DNA from: Kyrpidia tusciae DSM 2912
Lineage (GTDB): Bacteria > Bacillota > Bacilli > Kyrpidiales > Kyrpidiaceae
Reading direction: 5' to 3'
DNA: 64,000 nucleotides
Assembly: GCF_000092905.1 (NCBI RefSeq)
Contig: NC_014098.1
Coordinates: forward strand, 186,001 to 250,000
Position numbers and translations under genes: made by a program. Position 1 is the stretch's first letter; every line of letters begins with the position of its first letter. Of the stretch, positions 61,287-64,000 are shown piece after piece. The notes under the pieces are model-generated. The model worked only from the letters and a program-made list of their open reading frames with translations. It was not told the origin of the DNA and made no database searches.

Positions 61287-62652
61287 TTTTACGTCTTCCT
61301 TTGGTCAGGACAGTGTGCACCCGGTTCCCCGGGACAAGCGCTCCATGGGGTTCTTTTCCATCTTCTCTCTCTGGGTGGCGGCCAATTTCGTAGTCACCAC
61401 CGTGTTCACGGGCATGCTGTTGGTGCCGGATTTGCCGTACCTGCAGGCGATCGCCATCATTCTGCTCGGTTCGTTGGTCGGAGGGATTGCCCTGGCGTTG
61501 ACGGGCAATATCGGGATGCGCACTGGACTGCCGACGATGATCCTCACCCGGGGGGCCTTTGGACACCGGGGTGCGGCCCTCCCGTCGGCGGTCAATACGA
61601 TTGTTCTTATCGGATGGAGTTGGATCCAGGCTTATATGGCGGGGTTGAGCCTCGATCACGCGGTGGAGTACCTGACGGGTTATAGCAATGTGGCCTTGTT
61701 TACGATCCTGACGGAGGTCATTGTCGTGGTTATCACCATCTACGGCCACCGCGGGATCGAGCGGACAGAGAACCTCATTGCCACGGCGATGCTCGTGTTG
61801 TCCGTGGTGGTGTTCGGCTATATGTTCATGAAATTTAACATCGGGAATCTGATTTCTATGGCGGCGAGCGAGCATCCTCAGCTCACAGTGATGGTCGCCT
61901 TTGACATCGTCGTCGCCACCGCCTTTTCGTGGCTGTCCTCGGCGTCCGATTATAATCGCAATTGTCGGTCGGAAGGGACCGCCTTCGCCGGGACGTATCT
62001 CGGCTACAACGTGGCGACTTTGGTGGCCATGGGCTTGGGTGCCACGGTGTCCGGATTCTCGATTCTGGGGAACATGACCCAGACCTATGATCCGACTGAA
62101 CTAATTGGACAAGCGAATCCTGCCCTTGGCTTTGTGGCGGCGGTGGTCATTTTCCTGTCTGTGGTGTCTACGAACGTCATGGCCTTGTACAGTGCCACTA
62201 TGTCGTATTTGGCCATCTTTCCCGGCCATCGATTTTGGATTCCCACCGCGGTGATGGGCCTAGTCGCCATCGCCGGGGCGATGCTGCAGGATTGGCTCCT
62301 CGAGCATTTCCAAAATTTTCTCCTCATGGTGGGTACCCTTTTCATTCCGGTGGGGGCGATCCTGTTGACAGATTACTATATCTTGCGCCGCAAGAACTAT
62401 GACGCCCTAGAGATTGTGACGGGCCACAAGAAACTTTACTGGTATCGGAGCGGGGTGAACGTGCGGGCCTATCTCGCCTACATCATCGGGGCGGCGTTCG
62501 CGTATTATTTTTCCTACGTCCACACCCTGCCCACCGGGACGACGGTACTGACGTTTCTGCTCACCTCGGGGGTTTACTGGGTGCTTATGAAGGTAGGGGC
62601 GTCGGCCGAGGGGGAGTCCCGGGCGGAGTATGGCCTGGGTGAGGAGGCCTGA
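61279..62652 (+). CDS. NCS1-family permease (purine/pyrimidine/hydantoin type)
   Basis: The 457-residue transporter has 12 helices with the NCS1 features MGFFSIFSLWVAANF, RTGLPTMILTRGAFG and ASDYNRN. Members import cytosine, allantoin, hydantoins or related nitrogen compounds with H+ or Na+. GAGGAGGTC precedes ATG 61279, which overlaps the ureohydrolase end by 8 bp. It presumably imports the operon's substrate. Confidence 0.93.
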   Translation: MADFTSSFGQDSVHPVPRDKRSMGFFSIFSLWVAANFVVTTVFTGMLLVPDLPYLQAIAIILLGSLVGGIALALTGNIGMRTGLPTMILTRGAFGHRGAALPSAVNTIVLIGWSWIQAYMAGLSLDHAVEYLTGYSNVALFTILTEVIVVVITIYGHRGIERTENLIATAMLVLSVVVFGYMFMKFNIGNLISMAASEHPQLTVMVAFDIVVATAFSWLSSASDYNRNCRSEGTAFAGTYLGYNVATLVAMGLGATVSGFSILGNMTQTYDPTELIGQANPALGFVAAVVIFLSVVSTNVMALYSATMSYLAIFPGHRFWIPTAVMGLVAIAGAMLQDWLLEHFQNFLLMVGTLFIPVGAILLTDYYILRRKNYDALEIVTGHKKLYWYRSGVNVRAYLAYIIGAAFAYYFSYVHTLPTGTTVLTFLLTSGVYWVLMKVGASAEGESRAEYGLGEEA

Positions 62653-62654
62653 GG

Positions 62655-63518
62655 ATGAAGGTTCGCATCGCCGTGGTGCAGGATCGCTACGACGTCGGAG
62701 CGGTGGAGGAGAACCTGGCAAAGATGGAGCGGGCCGTGGCTGAAGACTTAGTTGCCGAGTTCCGGGTGAAGAGAGAGGAGCGGGCCAATGGGGAGGAGCC
62801 GGTGGTTTCCTCCCCGGATTCGCTGCGGGTTTATGTGTTTCCGGAGTTGTGCGTCCCGGGCTATGAAGCCACGCCGCAAGAGATGGGGGAGCTCGCTGAG
62901 CCGAGGAACGGTCCCTCGTTCCGTCGCGTGGCCTCCATGGCTCGCCGGGCGTCCGCCTATGTGGTCTACGGATATGCGGAGCGAAGTGAGGACGGGCGGA
63001 TGTACAATGCTTTGCAGTGCGTGGGCCCGGAGGGATCTTCCTTGGGGAACTATCGCAAAATTCACCTGGCCGGAGCGGAGGGCGACGTGTTCACGCCCGG
63101 CGACGAGTCGGTGGTGTTCGATACGCCCATGGGCCGGGTGGGCCTGATGATCTGTTGGGATCTGGCCTTTCCGGAACTGGCCCGCACCCTCGCCCTGGCC
63201 GGGGCAGAGATGATTTGGGCGGGAAGTGCCTGGGAGAAACCCTATGGCGGGCCTTTTCAGCGCTTCGCCGCCGCCCGGGCCCTGGACAATACGCTTTTTC
63301 TCGCCGTCAGTAACCAGATGGGCCAACCTCGGACCCTTGACTTCTGTGGAGGCAGCGCCGTATACGATCCCACGGGGGTATTGGTGACGGGGCTTGGTGA
63401 AAAGCCCGGCTTGGCGGCGGCGTGGATTGATCTCGCCGATGTGGATCGGCACCGAAGCCATTTTTATACGATGCTGCGGGAGAGACGGCCGGAATGTTAT
63501 CATGAGACGGTGAGGTGA
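62655..63518 (+). CDS. Carbon-nitrogen hydrolase (nitrilase superfamily)
   Basis: The 287-residue enzyme has the Glu-Lys-Cys triad: FPELCVPGYE, NYRKIHL and ICWDLAFPE. Relatives include N-carbamoylputrescine amidase, beta-ureidopropionase and aliphatic amidases, all releasing ammonia or CO2 plus ammonia from carbamoyl or amide groups. GAGGAGG precedes ATG 62655. Given its neighbours it probably hydrolyses an amide or carbamoyl intermediate. Confidence 0.92.
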   Translation: MKVRIAVVQDRYDVGAVEENLAKMERAVAEDLVAEFRVKREERANGEEPVVSSPDSLRVYVFPELCVPGYEATPQEMGELAEPRNGPSFRRVASMARRASAYVVYGYAERSEDGRMYNALQCVGPEGSSLGNYRKIHLAGAEGDVFTPGDESVVFDTPMGRVGLMICWDLAFPELARTLALAGAEMIWAGSAWEKPYGGPFQRFAAARALDNTLFLAVSNQMGQPRTLDFCGGSAVYDPTGVLVTGLGEKPGLAAAWIDLADVDRHRSHFYTMLRERRPECYHETVR

Positions 63519-63523
63519 TGCCG

Positions 63524-64000
63524 ATGTTTCGACCTCGGAAGATCGTGGATCTCTCCATGCCCATCCGAAGGGGCATGCCGGTGTATCCCGGGGATCCGCA
63601 GCCGGATCTGCAACCCGCGGCTACCCTTGACAAGGATGGCTTTAATGTCTCCCATCTTCACTTGGGAACCCACACCGGGACCCATGTGGATGCGCCGTAT
63701 CATTTTTCCGAGGGCGGCGCCCGGATAGACTCCCTGCCCCTGGAGTGGTTCGTCGGCACGGGGCTGATCATTCCCGTCCCGGGAAAAGGACCGAGGGAAT
63801 GCATCTGCCTCGAGGAGGTGGCTCCGTGGGTGGAGCGGGCCGAACCCGGGCAACTGGTCCTCTTTGCGACGGGATGGTGGCGCAAGGCCGGGGAGGCCGA
63901 CTACGTTCGCCATCCCTATGTCGAGGTGCGGGTGATTGAGGCACTCCTTGAGCGGGGTGTTCGGGTCTTCGGTATCGATGCGATGAGCATCGATCCCACC
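63524..64000 (+). CDS. Cyclase-family / kynurenine-formamidase-like hydrolase (3' end cut by window)
   Basis: The 159 codons present include the start IVDLSMPIRRGMPVYPGDP and the metal site HLGTHTGTHVDAPYHF, typical of the cyclase family (PF04199), which hydrolyses amides, lactones or formamides. ATG 63524 is 5 bases after AGGTGA; ATG 63518 overlapping the previous stop is also possible. Roughly the last 50 residues lie outside the window. Fourth gene of the sigma-54 operon. Confidence 0.88.
   Translation, partial: MFRPRKIVDLSMPIRRGMPVYPGDPQPDLQPAATLDKDGFNVSHLHLGTHTGTHVDAPYHFSEGGARIDSLPLEWFVGTGLIIPVPGKGPRECICLEEVAPWVERAEPGQLVLFATGWWRKAGEADYVRHPYVEVRVIEALLERGVRVFGIDAMSIDPT

Overview
The window reads as a chromosome segment of a GC-rich, spore-forming Bacillales relative. 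Support comes from strong GGAGG-type ribosome sites, frequent TTG and GTG starts, TTGACA/TATAAT promoters, a CIRCE-controlled groESL operon, a YjcZ-like small protein, and the gene order acpS - nnr - ydcC-like - ndoAI/ndoA ... thiL-tsaE-tsaB-rimI-tsaD ... tatC-groES-groEL ... guaA-pbuG, which matches the acpS-to-guaA part of the Bacillus subtilis chromosome. An Alicyclobacillaceae member such as Kyrpidia is a reasonable guess, but the genus is inference.

Layout. 1-4.2 kb: azlDC-type amino-acid exporter with a divergent XRE-cupin regulator, a small heat-shock protein, and an IS110-family element. 4.3-16.3 kb: LCP cell-wall protein, YwiC-like membrane protein, MBL-fold hydrolase, acpS, nnr, a YdcC-like lipoprotein, a CDF metal exporter behind a structured leader, the EndoAI/EndoA toxin-antitoxin pair, ahcY, a class-I glutamine amidotransferase and a DUF1659/DUF2922 pair. 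16.4-27.2 kb: zinc-ribbon protein, DedA, YjcZ-like peptide, EamA exporter, then thiL and the t6A genes tsaE/tsaB/tsaD with rimI, a 5-formyl-THF cyclo-ligase, tatC, groESL and a hotdog thioesterase.

27.4-33.9 kb: a chemoreceptor preceded by a G14 tract, then a cobalamin-riboswitch operon (cbiMNQO plus bluB) joining cobalt uptake to lower-ligand synthesis. 33.9-41.5 kb: a secreted Cu-amine-oxidase-N domain protein, an SdpR/SdpI-like pair, and a GntR(YtrA)-led cluster of two ABC exporter pairs. 41.5-47.2 kb is scarred: remnants of an Rpn nuclease, a CrtI-like oxidoreductase and csaA sit among intact genes (BCAT, secreted phosphoesterase, cupin). A decayed ilvE fragment lies near 35.2 kb.

47.2-58.3 kb: aldo-keto reductase, small zinc protein, EnvC-like M23 peptidase, a MoxR-DUF58-transglutaminase trio, and a guanine-riboswitch-led guaA-pbuG operon. 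58.5-64.0 kb: a PAS/AAA+ sigma-54 activator followed by a ureohydrolase, NCS1 permease, carbon-nitrogen hydrolase and cyclase-family enzyme (cut by the window end). The operon has a recognisable -24/-12 promoter and two upstream palindromes centred 22 bp apart. This inducible nitrogen-scavenging operon, with unknown substrate, is the best candidate for an undescribed system. No tRNA, rRNA or CRISPR array was seen.
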